A stretch of DNA of 64,000 nt from CAYUPI01 sp964446585 (GTDB lineage: Bacteria; Verrucomicrobiota; Verrucomicrobiia; Limisphaerales; UBA8199). The stretch's first letter is position 1, and every line of letters begins with the position of its first letter. Position numbers and translations under genes: made by a program. The notes beneath the pieces are model-generated. The model was given only the letters and a program-made list of their open reading frames with translations. It searched no databases and was not told where the DNA came from. The DNA is taken from positions 1-64,000 of the forward strand of contig CAYUPI010000015.1 in NCBI GenBank assembly GCA_964446585.1. The letters are read 5' to 3'. Positions 15,541 through 22,212 of the stretch are shown here, piece after piece.

Positions 15541-16578
15541 TTGCGTTACGTTACCGACGAACCGCCCGGCATTCGCCGCGAACGCTGCGGACAGGGTTTT
15601 CGTTATCGCTCGGCCGAGGGCCGAATTATACGCAAGCGGCACACGCTCAAGCGCATCAGTTCGCTGGTGATCCCGCCGGCGTGGTCAGACGTTTGGATTT
15701 GTCCCCTTGACCACGGGCATTTGCAAGCGACTGGCCGGGATGAACGCGGGCGCAAGCAACACCTCTATCATCCGCGCTGGCGGGAGGTTCGCGACCAAAC
15801 CAAGTATGACCGGGTGATGGATTTTGCCCGCGCACTGCCGGGAATTCGGAACCAGATCAGACGCGACCTCGCGCGCGAGGGCCTTTGTCGGGAAAAAGTG
15901 CTGGCCACCGTTGTGCGATTGCTCGAAGTCAGCCTCATCCGCGTGGGCAACGAAGAATACGCCCGCGACAATAAATCGTACGGCCTGACCACGATGAAAA
16001 ACCGCCACGCCCTGGTGCGAGGCGCAAAGGTCAAATTTCATTTTCGTGGGAAGAGCGGCAAAGAACACGTTGTGGAAGTCGAAGACCGGCGCGTTGCCCG
16101 GATCGTTCGGGCATGTCAGGACGTTCCCGGCCAGGAACTTTTTCAATACGTGGACGACGAGAGTCGAAAGCACCACGTCGGCTCCGGGGACGTGAACGAT
16201 TACTTGCGCGAGATCACCGGCCGCGATTTTACGGCAAAAGATTTTCGGACCTGGGCTGGGACGGTTTCCGCCGCCAGCGAATTGCTACGCCTCGGTCCGG
16301 CTGAACTGGAAACGGCGGCTAAGAACAATGTGGTTGCAGCAATCAAAGCCACCGCCCATACCCTCGGCAATACTCCCGCCTTCTGCCGCAGATCCTATGT
16401 CCACCCGGCGATCCTCGAAGGCTATCTCGATGGCTCGTTGATTCCGATGCTGAACGAGCGGAACGCCAAAAACAGGCTGCACACTGCGTGCCGACTCCGG
16501 CCAACCGAGGCTGCCGTGTTGAGATTTTTGAAAGGTGCCAGCAACCGAGGAAGGAAACACGCGCGTTCCGATAGCTGA
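15541..16578 (+). CDS. Type IB DNA topoisomerase (poxvirus-like)
   Basis: The 345-residue minimum product starts at TTG 15541 ('LRYVTDEPPGIRRER'). Family-like sequence continues upstream in frame ('SPAKSAQVVG') to about 15493, but no ATG, GTG or TTG exists there. A possible ATT start at 15493 has aggaa (15479-15483) at good spacing. Catalytic residues are present: Arg in 'SLIRVGNEEYARDN', Lys in the 'KFHFRGKSGKEH' hairpin, Arg in 'AKDFRTWAGT' and the nucleophile Tyr in 'CRRSYVHPAIL'. The enzyme relaxes supercoils through a 3'-phosphotyrosine. Bacterial IB enzymes are widespread but accessory. The upstream boundary abuts the decayed lipoprotein copy, so the original start may have been lost by rearrangement. 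Confidence 0.88.
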   Translation: MRYVTDEPPGIRRERCGQGFRYRSAEGRIIRKRHTLKRISSLVIPPAWSDVWICPLDHGHLQATGRDERGRKQHLYHPRWREVRDQTKYDRVMDFARALPGIRNQIRRDLAREGLCREKVLATVVRLLEVSLIRVGNEEYARDNKSYGLTTMKNRHALVRGAKVKFHFRGKSGKEHVVEVEDRRVARIVRACQDVPGQELFQYVDDESRKHHVGSGDVNDYLREITGRDFTAKDFRTWAGTVSAASELLRLGPAELETAAKNNVVAAIKATAHTLGNTPAFCRRSYVHPAILEGYLDGSLIPMLNERNAKNRLHTACRLRPTEAAVLRFLKGASNRGRKHARSDS

Positions 16579-16707
16579 AAAGACAGCGCGAACGTGCGGT
16601 GAGCTAAAAGAGTGCCCACGTCAGTTCAGAAATTAGCGAAGATTAGCATGGATTAGCGGTTTGAAAATGGAATCCCTTGCAGTGGCACTGACGCAAGAAC
16701 CACCGGT

Positions 16708-17730
16708 TCATGCAACCAGCAGATAGTCCCGGCCCTCAGTACGGCCGAGGCCGTTCAATTGAGCGGCGATTAATTCTCGCGCGCCGCGTGCCGAGACGCC
16801 CGCGAGGATGAACGCCCCGTCGCTGGAAGGTAGATTGTGCGGACCGACGACTGGACGGCCATCGCGCAGGCGCCCGAGCTTCTTCCGATCGACATCAATG
16901 AAACCCGAAAGCGAGATGCCTTCAGTTTCGAGAGTGCGGATTCGCTGCCGGGTAATTCGTCCCGCGCCCCAGAGCCAGAACTCACGCCGTGGTTCCACCT
17001 GACGTTTAAGCCAGCGCGCCAGGTAAACGCATTTGATGCGATAAAAAGCCTCCGGGCGGTATCGCCGGTCAATGCGAGAGAGGCGGGTTGGCGCATCATT
17101 CCAGAGCAAGAGTTCCGCATCGACTTTTCCGAATTGGACCCCGGCATCCATCCACCGGAGCCAGAGTTCATAGTCTTCGGGAAAATCGCCCGTTTCGTAG
17201 CCGCCTTGCTCCTGCAACAACCGACGCCGGAACATAACACTCGGATGCGCCACCGGCGATTCCACAAAACGACGAAGCGCAATGTCTTCCGGCGTGAGCA
17301 GAGAATTGATCCAGGTGACATGCGCAGCATATCCCGCTTGCGCTGTTGGGTCGCCTCCATGCCGCACGCGACAGGAGACTACACCGAGTTCAGGATGGCG
17401 CTCAAAAAACTCCAATTGCCGCAGCAGCCGCTCCGGAGGGCTCCAATCGTCAGCATCCAGCCGCGCGATAAATTCGCCGCGAGCGGCGGCGCATCCACGC
17501 TGCAACGCTTCGGCAATTCCGAACGCCGCTTGGGACAATACCTGAATCCGGGGATCGCCGCTCGCAGCCGATGCCAGAATGCCTGCAGTCTCATCCTTCG
17601 AGCCGTCATCAACCGCCACGAGCTCCCAATTTGCGAACGTCTGACACGTGACGCTCTCCAGCACAACCGGAAGTGTTCCGGCAGAATTTCTCACCGGCAA
17701 GACAATAGAAACTTTCGGATCGTCGGCCAT
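16708..17730 (-). CDS. Family 2 glycosyltransferase with C-terminal Rossmann-like domain
   Basis: 340 residues from ATG 17730 (MADDPKVSIVLPVRNSAGTL); 33 codons of upstream open frame are not GT-like. The GT-A core has 'VAVDDGSKDETAGIL', the metal-binding 'ARLDADDWSPPERL' (Asp-x-Asp) and the acceptor-side motif 'FPEDYELWLRW'. After about residue 245 comes a second small domain, 'REFWLWGAGRITRQRI' and 'GFIDVDRKKLGRL', resembling a nucleotide-binding Rossmann unit. It should transfer a sugar from an NDP donor to an envelope or exopolysaccharide acceptor. No polymer gene cluster surrounds it. No membrane segment is visible, so it is cytoplasmic or peripheral. Confidence 0.87.
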   Translation of the reverse strand: MADDPKVSIVLPVRNSAGTLPVVLESVTCQTFANWELVAVDDGSKDETAGILASAASGDPRIQVLSQAAFGIAEALQRGCAAARGEFIARLDADDWSPPERLLRQLEFFERHPELGVVSCRVRHGGDPTAQAGYAAHVTWINSLLTPEDIALRRFVESPVAHPSVMFRRRLLQEQGGYETGDFPEDYELWLRWMDAGVQFGKVDAELLLWNDAPTRLSRIDRRYRPEAFYRIKCVYLARWLKRQVEPRREFWLWGAGRITRQRIRTLETEGISLSGFIDVDRKKLGRLRDGRPVVGPHNLPSSDGAFILAGVSARGARELIAAQLNGLGRTEGRDYLLVA

Positions 17731-17838
17731 CAAAGAGGAAAGGAGACGGCAGAAAGTTGAAAGTAGAAAGCCCAAATCAGTCATGCGGACCATGGCGCTG
17801 GAGCTGGCGAACGAATTCCAGTGAGGCAAAGAGCAGCC

Positions 17839-18453
17839 TCAACGTGGATAAGTCTCCACTGTTCCGGTGGCGTACGCGTATGCCGCCACGAGAGAGGCGA
17901 CCAGCCCCACCATCACTGTGTCGCCGGCAACTGCGAAGGGCGTCAAAGCCACCCGGACAAAATTGGCGTTGCTCTGCAGATAAGTCGGCAGGGAATATGG
18001 GCCCTCGCTCGCGCCGTTGAGGTGCAGAAGAAATTCCTGGCCGTTGTTCTGGAGCGACATCGCGACTGAAGGGAGCGTTTTAGGAGTGGAGTTGGTCGCT
18101 TCCGGCGGACTCGCGCACACTTGGACAGGAGCCATGCTCGAAGCGAGCTGTGGATTGACGAAGCGAGGTTTTTCCCGCTGGCGAATGCGCTCGTCATTTT
18201 CCCGCAAAAAGTACGCGCGGCGTTGAACCGCTTCGCTTTGCTCATGGACCTCGTCATATTGCACGAGTACGTCGTCGCTCTGCGCGCTGGCAAAAAGTGC
18301 CAGGCGCGGATCCGGCGCCGGCTCAGCAAAGCGGCGCAATTGCGCGTTGTTCCAGAGCTTGTAGGTCAGGCTGTAGTCCTGAACCGTCGCGCAGCCTGTC
18401 GTGAGCAGCATGAAGCCGAGCGCGGTGGAGAGAATGGTCATCGTTGTCTTCAC
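17839..18453 (-). CDS. Lipoprotein of unknown function (intact paralogue)
   Basis: A 204-residue lipoprotein with signal MKTTMTILSTALGFMLLTTGC and lipobox Leu-Thr-Thr-Gly-Cys. The first mature half is helical and charged (KLWNNAQLRRFAEPAPDPRL, then 'EVHEQSEAVQRRAYFLREND'). The second half contains a beta-rich segment 'NNGQEFLLHLNGASEGPY' and then a Gly/Val/Ala-rich hydrophobic stretch, 'GDTVMVGLVASLVAAYAYA', that could be a transmembrane helix near the C-terminus. No family is recognised. The 3' half has a decayed duplicate at 15121-15401. The next gene upstream on this strand is another lipoprotein, 98 bases away. Confidence 0.75.
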   Translation of the reverse strand: MKTTMTILSTALGFMLLTTGCATVQDYSLTYKLWNNAQLRRFAEPAPDPRLALFASAQSDDVLVQYDEVHEQSEAVQRRAYFLRENDERIRQREKPRFVNPQLASSMAPVQVCASPPEATNSTPKTLPSVAMSLQNNGQEFLLHLNGASEGPYSLPTYLQSNANFVRVALTPFAVAGDTVMVGLVASLVAAYAYATGTVETYPR

Positions 18454-18551
18454 AGGACTCGCAGTTGCTGTCCCGCAAACTCGCGTTCATCGGCGGAGGC
18501 CGTCCCCGCAAACTCCTGAGTCACACGATTACGCCCGGCAACAGTCCAGGG

Positions 18552-19160
18552 TTAGTGGCCCTTTTTTGCTTTTTGAAGTTCCTCGGCAACTTTCTTGGCC
18601 GCCTCTTCCATGAAGGAATCAGCGGTTTGTCCCGCTGCCAGCGCACCGCCGCCGCCCCAGCTATTCTTGTTCACGTCCATGGTCGCGAGCAAGTTGCCAG
18701 TACCGCCTTCTCGAAACTGGATCAAGGCATCCAGATAAGAGCTGCCCGCGCCCATTCCAACCCACAAACGGGCCGCTGCGCTGCCGCGCTCGTAGCGGGT
18801 AATCTCGCCGTCAATCACCAACGACGTTGCATCCGCTGCGCCTTCGCGCGTGACCTGCTGAAAAGCGCCCGTTTTCCTGGTTTCGCTGGCGATTAGGTCA
18901 GGGAACTCATGGGTCACGCGTTTCAGATCCTGCGCTTTCTCCTGCGGGTTTTTCGTTTCCTTTTCGGTTGCTTTGTCAACAAAATCGTGCACGAGCACCT
19001 GGTTGTAGGCCGAGAGGTTGACTGGGCTTTTTCCGTCCGGGGACTTGAGGCCGGAAATGGTGCCGCAACCGGCCAGCCCGAACAGCGCCAGCAGCGCGCC
19101 GGACGTTGCGATAACACTCTTGCTTTTCGATGGTTTGAGTTCGTTTCTTGGGTTGTTCAT
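18552..19160 (-). CDS. DUF4410-like lipoprotein
   Basis: 202 residues from ATG 19160, which has an aaagga ribosome site. The open frame continues upstream to 19454, but that part is not lipoprotein-like. The signal (SVIATSGALLALFGLAGCG) has lipobox Leu-Ala-Gly-Cys. The mature part contains 'YNQVLVHDFVDKATEK', 'DGEITRYERGSAAARLWVGMGAG' and 'SFMEEAAKKVAEELQKAKK', the pattern of DUF4410 outer-membrane lipoproteins ('vxDF', 'GxItxyxxGsaaaRxxvG'). Function is unknown. It is followed on the same strand by another lipoprotein gene (17839-18453), so both may share a transcript. Confidence 0.78.
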   Translation of the reverse strand: MNNPRNELKPSKSKSVIATSGALLALFGLAGCGTISGLKSPDGKSPVNLSAYNQVLVHDFVDKATEKETKNPQEKAQDLKRVTHEFPDLIASETRKTGAFQQVTREGAADATSLVIDGEITRYERGSAAARLWVGMGAGSSYLDALIQFREGGTGNLLATMDVNKNSWGGGGALAAGQTADSFMEEAAKKVAEELQKAKKGH

Positions 19161-19504
19161 GCGTCCTTTCTTGTTTTTGGGTTTGTTGCATTCTTTCATG
19201 CCAGGACTGAATTCCAATGCGTCGAGGTCACTGATAGTAAATTCTCCGCTGATTGACACTATTGCTTTCAAGAATTCTTTTGCTGTTTCCTGCCTGGGAC
19301 GCCATTCAAGGACTGCCGATTCTTTGTCTGTGGCGCTGCCGTGGATACCTGCCTCGCCGCGCCTTACGGCGACGTCCACTCGCAGGCCTTGCTGCCACCA
19401 GGGGCGCGGCCATCCCTGAACGCGGCTGCGCATCCGGTGGAAATTATTCTCCACAGAAGGAGAGTCTTGTGGGATTTCATGTGAGCAGAGTAGCTTAAGG
19501 GCCC
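19161..19504. other. Intergenic stretch without a supported gene
   Basis: Open frames cross this region on both strands, but none has a plausible start, ribosome site or recognisable family. It must hold the promoter and leader of the DUF4410-like lipoprotein. No clear -35/-10 pair, riboswitch or terminator was identified. It ends at the 48-bp direct repeat copy. Confidence 0.5.
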
Positions 19505-19552
19505 TCGGCGCGTTAATCGATAGTTTTGTTCAGCATATTGTTTGGATCGATG
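19505..19552. repeat. 48-bp direct repeat, copy 1
   Basis: This copy matches 22149-22196 at 45 of 48 positions by eye. It lies 24 bases downstream of the Sel1 gene stop, reading on the minus strand. It contains two atcgat palindromes about 30 bases apart, and on the minus strand it could encode a short tail (IDPNNMLNKTID, stop). The second copy sits downstream of the ankyrin gene. Origin and function are unknown. Confidence 0.75.
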
Positions 19553-19576
19553 GAGTAAGCCCGCTGGCTTTTTTGT

Positions 19577-20803
19577 TCAGTCGCACCGGAGTGGTTCCAT
19601 TTTTTCCTGGGGGTGGCGCGGCTTGAATTCGCGCGCGAGTCGCAGGCCCGCGGCGATTTGCTCGGGCGACATTTCTTGCGAGATGTGCTGCCGGGCGGCT
19701 CGGGCGTCCTCATCCCCCTGAGCCAATGCCAGCGTGAACCATCTGTAAGCTTCGACGTAGTTCGTGACAAACGTGATCCCGCGAGCGTAGTCAACCCCGA
19801 GATTGTATTGAGCATTCGCATCCCCACGCTGTGCCGCTTTACTAAACCACTTTGCTGCCTCAGCCTGATCCTTTGGAACGCCATTGCCCGAATTGTAGCA
19901 AACGCCGAGGTTGGACTGAGCATCGGGATCGTCTTGCTCAGCCGCCTGGCGCAGCAACTTCACCGCCTCAACCGGTTCTTTGGGCACCCCTTGGCCGGAT
20001 AAATAGCAGACGCCGAGATTGTTTTGTGCGGCAGGGTGGCCATTGTCAGCCGCTTTCCGGTACCACTTGACCGCTTCTCTTAGATCCTGGCCAATGCCGT
20101 CACCGTTCGCATAGCAGATTGCGAGATTGCATTGCCCCCTCACAGAACCTCGCTGCGCCGCTCTCCGGAAACATCGCACGGCCTCGACTGCGTCCTGTTT
20201 CACGCCTGCGCCTTTTAGGTAGCAGTCTCCCAGATTGGACAGAGCCGCGCCATCCTCCTGCTCGGCGGCCTTGCGATACCACGTGACGGCCGTAACACTG
20301 TCTTGAGAAACGCCGATCCCCCGCAGGTAACAATACCCGAGATTGTACTGCGCTGTGGCGTAGCCCTGCTCCGCCGCCTGCTTAAACCATTTCACCGCCT
20401 CAACGATGTCCCGTGAAACGCCCAAGCCCGCAAAGCAGCAATACCCAAGCCTGGATTGGGCCGGCGGGTAGTTCTGTTCAGAAGCCTTTCGGTACCACGT
20501 CACCGCCTCAGCGTAGTCCCTGCGCGGGCCTTCGAAGCAGCGGCTGCATTCGGCAAGGCAGTACTGAGCATGAGCATCGCCTTGCTCTGCCGCCTTGCGA
20601 AACCACTTCGCCCCTTCAACCATATCCTTCGGGACGCCATCACCTTTGACGTAGCGCTCTCCGAGACTGCATTGCGCAACAATATCGCCATCTTGCGCCT
20701 TACGCTTAAGGTCCTCAACGGAAAGTGTGGGTGCATCCTGCTGCGCCACCGCCTGGACCAGCCCCGCCGTCGCACACAGCAGCAATAATATGAAGGGTTT
20801 CAT
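19577..20803 (-). CDS. Secreted Sel1-repeat protein
   Basis: A 408-residue protein with signal MKPFILLLLCATAGLVQAVAQ, followed by about nine Sel1 (TPR-like) repeats with 36-residue periodicity. Typical units read 'AQCSLGERYVKGDGVPKD', 'AVKWFKQAAEQGYATAQYNL' and 'AVKWYRKAADNGHPAAQNNL'. Sel1 arrays form right-handed solenoids that act as protein-binding scaffolds. After the last repeat comes a helical cap, 'EDARAARQHISQEMSPEQIAAGL', typical of the end of such proteins. Its ATG overlaps the stop of the upstream lipoprotein gene by four bases (ATGA, 20800-20803), so the three genes 21952-19577 form an operon. No partner is identified; the linkage suggests an envelope assembly or signalling scaffold. 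Confidence 0.9.
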   Translation of the reverse strand: MKPFILLLLCATAGLVQAVAQQDAPTLSVEDLKRKAQDGDIVAQCSLGERYVKGDGVPKDMVEGAKWFRKAAEQGDAHAQYCLAECSRCFEGPRRDYAEAVTWYRKASEQNYPPAQSRLGYCCFAGLGVSRDIVEAVKWFKQAAEQGYATAQYNLGYCYLRGIGVSQDSVTAVTWYRKAAEQEDGAALSNLGDCYLKGAGVKQDAVEAVRCFRRAAQRGSVRGQCNLAICYANGDGIGQDLREAVKWYRKAADNGHPAAQNNLGVCYLSGQGVPKEPVEAVKLLRQAAEQDDPDAQSNLGVCYNSGNGVPKDQAEAAKWFSKAAQRGDANAQYNLGVDYARGITFVTNYVEAYRWFTLALAQGDEDARAARQHISQEMSPEQIAAGLRLAREFKPRHPQEKMEPLRCD

Positions 20804-21606
20804 ATCTCGCCCCTTGATAGAATGAGCTTTGACTGGATGAACGACACGGCGCGCTTGGTCATCTGATTATCGGTCCAGTACGTTTTCCAAAGACGGAACG
20901 AGTGCACTTTACCTTGTTTGGTTTTGAGGAGCAGCCAGGTCACATTCATGGACTTGCCCAATTTGCATTCGGCGATGCTGTCATATCGGAGCGACAGCGC
21001 TGGGGGCGCGTTGCCGGGCTGGTCGGGCTTGAGCCAGTAAATATTGGAATCGGTCAGCAAGAGACTTCCCTTCATGGCCACCGCAATTTTCCACGCGTCG
21101 AGTTCCAGATTGGGAAACCATTCGGCTTGAGCGCTGAGGCGCACCGGCTCATCACCGAGGGAGGTGGCGGCAGCGCCAACTAAGGCATGCGGGTCATCTT
21201 TGGCCGGACTGAGCCCGGCTCCTTGGATGTGCGAGGTGGCGTGCCGGTCGTGGACGAGGCCATTTTTGTCAAAGTCGATGAGCAGATAGCGAACCTGGTC
21301 AATTGTCCCGCCGGCACCGGAATAGCCACCGCTAACGAACCACAACGCCACGGGGCGTTCCGAGCGGTAGGCCAGCGCCCGTTCGTCGGGCGCTACCGCG
21401 TCTGGTTCGCCGAACTGCAGCAAGACTTCAGCAAAGGTGGTGACGCCGGGCTCGAGCCGGCCGGCGACTTGCTGGCTTAGGTCTTTGCGCGCGTTGCCGG
21501 TTTCTTTGACAGGCAGCGGCACGACCAGGCATCCGGAAAAAAAGACCGGCAAAATCAGCACCCAAAGGCAGGGGAGAATCGAGCTGATGAAGCGGCGCTT
21601 TTTCAT
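20800..21606 (-). CDS. Lipoprotein with BamE-like and PH/GRAM-like segments
   Basis: 268 residues with lipoprotein signal (CLWVLILPVFFSGC; lipobox Phe-Ser-Gly-Cys). An N-terminal segment 'LEPGVTTFAEVLLQFGEPDAV' has the 'GxTxxEVxxxxGxP' signature of BamE/SmpA-type folds. The C-terminal half, from 'MKGSLLLTDSNIYWL' through 'LRYDSIAECKLG' and 'WLLLKTKQGKVHSFRLWKTYW', has the strand-and-basic pattern of a bacterial PH/GRAM-like domain (inference). Such a combination on a lipoprotein is unusual. It starts one base after the stop of the upstream small BamE-like lipoprotein and overlaps the Sel1 gene, so all three are translated together. Confidence 0.78.
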   Translation of the reverse strand: MKKRRFISSILPCLWVLILPVFFSGCLVVPLPVKETGNARKDLSQQVAGRLEPGVTTFAEVLLQFGEPDAVAPDERALAYRSERPVALWFVSGGYSGAGGTIDQVRYLLIDFDKNGLVHDRHATSHIQGAGLSPAKDDPHALVGAAATSLGDEPVRLSAQAEWFPNLELDAWKIAVAMKGSLLLTDSNIYWLKPDQPGNAPPALSLRYDSIAECKLGKSMNVTWLLLKTKQGKVHSFRLWKTYWTDNQMTKRAVSFIQSKLILSRGEI

Positions 21607-21607
21607 T

Positions 21608-21952
21608 TTAGTTCACCGGCACTTGGGAATGCTTCTGCAACACGTCGTGCTCGTCAAAAACCAGGACTAGGCTGTATTTGGCCAGGCGCCAGTCCGGCCA
21701 ACCGGAAGGATAAGAGCGTCGCTCGACGACGTAGTAGGCTGAAGTTTTGGGAGTGACGGCCAGTTGATAGGTAAGGATCCTCTCGTTTTGAAATTTAGCG
21801 GAGGGCTGACCGAGGTTGGTCAGCACCTCCTGCTTGGTGGTCTTGCTGTCCACCAGAAAATCGAGCAGGTCGGCCCGGCCTTTTTCAACCGGCGCGCTGG
21901 CGCAACCGGCCAGCAGTACGGCAAGAAGCAACATGCAGGCGAGATGTTTCAT
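21608..21952 (-). CDS. Small BamE/SmpA-like lipoprotein
   Basis: 114 residues from ATG 21952 (MKHLACMLLLAVLLAGCAS; lipobox Leu-Ala-Gly-Cys). Upstream in-frame sequence is Arg-rich and not signal-like. The mature body contains 'LVDSKTTKQEVLTNLGQPSAKF', the 'TxxEVLxxLGxP' motif of BamE/SmpA-fold lipoproteins, followed by beta-strand residues 'RILTYQLAVTPKTSAYYVV'. The family motif is shared with the next gene in the operon, so the two lipoproteins may be diverged relatives. It is probably outer-membrane anchored. Whether it belongs to the BAM complex cannot be told from sequence. Confidence 0.78.
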   Translation of the reverse strand: MKHLACMLLLAVLLAGCASAPVEKGRADLLDFLVDSKTTKQEVLTNLGQPSAKFQNERILTYQLAVTPKTSAYYVVERRSYPSGWPDWRLAKYSLVLVFDEHDVLQKHSQVPVN

Positions 21953-22148
21953 GGGCGACTTGAGGGCAATTCGCCCAGAGAGATCAGGCCGCTTTCGTCG
22001 TTTCCCCTGCAGTACCCACCGGCGTGAACATCTACGGTCGGCGCTGTCAGAGCTAGGACAAGGTGCAGCCACGCGGCTTTTCGCCCAAACTGCCGAGTCG
22101 GGTTCATGCTGGTCAATGTTACCTGGGCGAATGGTACCAGAAGGCTCT

Positions 22149-22196
22149 TCGGCGGGTTAATCGATAGTTTTTTTCAGCATACTGTTTGGATCGATG
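22149..22196. repeat. 48-bp direct repeat, copy 2
   Basis: Partner of 19505-19552, in the same orientation. It lies 16 bases downstream of the ankyrin gene stop on the minus strand. On that strand it would read IDPNSMLKKTID then stop, in a frame shifted from the ankyrin gene. The two copies enclose the small-lipoprotein/lipoprotein/Sel1 operon. The three differences from copy 1 are single-base substitutions, without indels. The rest of the 21953-22212 gap shows no gene. Confidence 0.75.
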
Positions 22197-22212
22197 TGAG
22201 CATACTCCCACT

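Noticed and set aside
19161..19454. Long N-terminal extension of the DUF4410-like lipoprotein
   Set aside because: It would place the lipoprotein signal about 100 residues inside the protein; the ATG at 19160 has a good ribosome site and a direct signal peptide.
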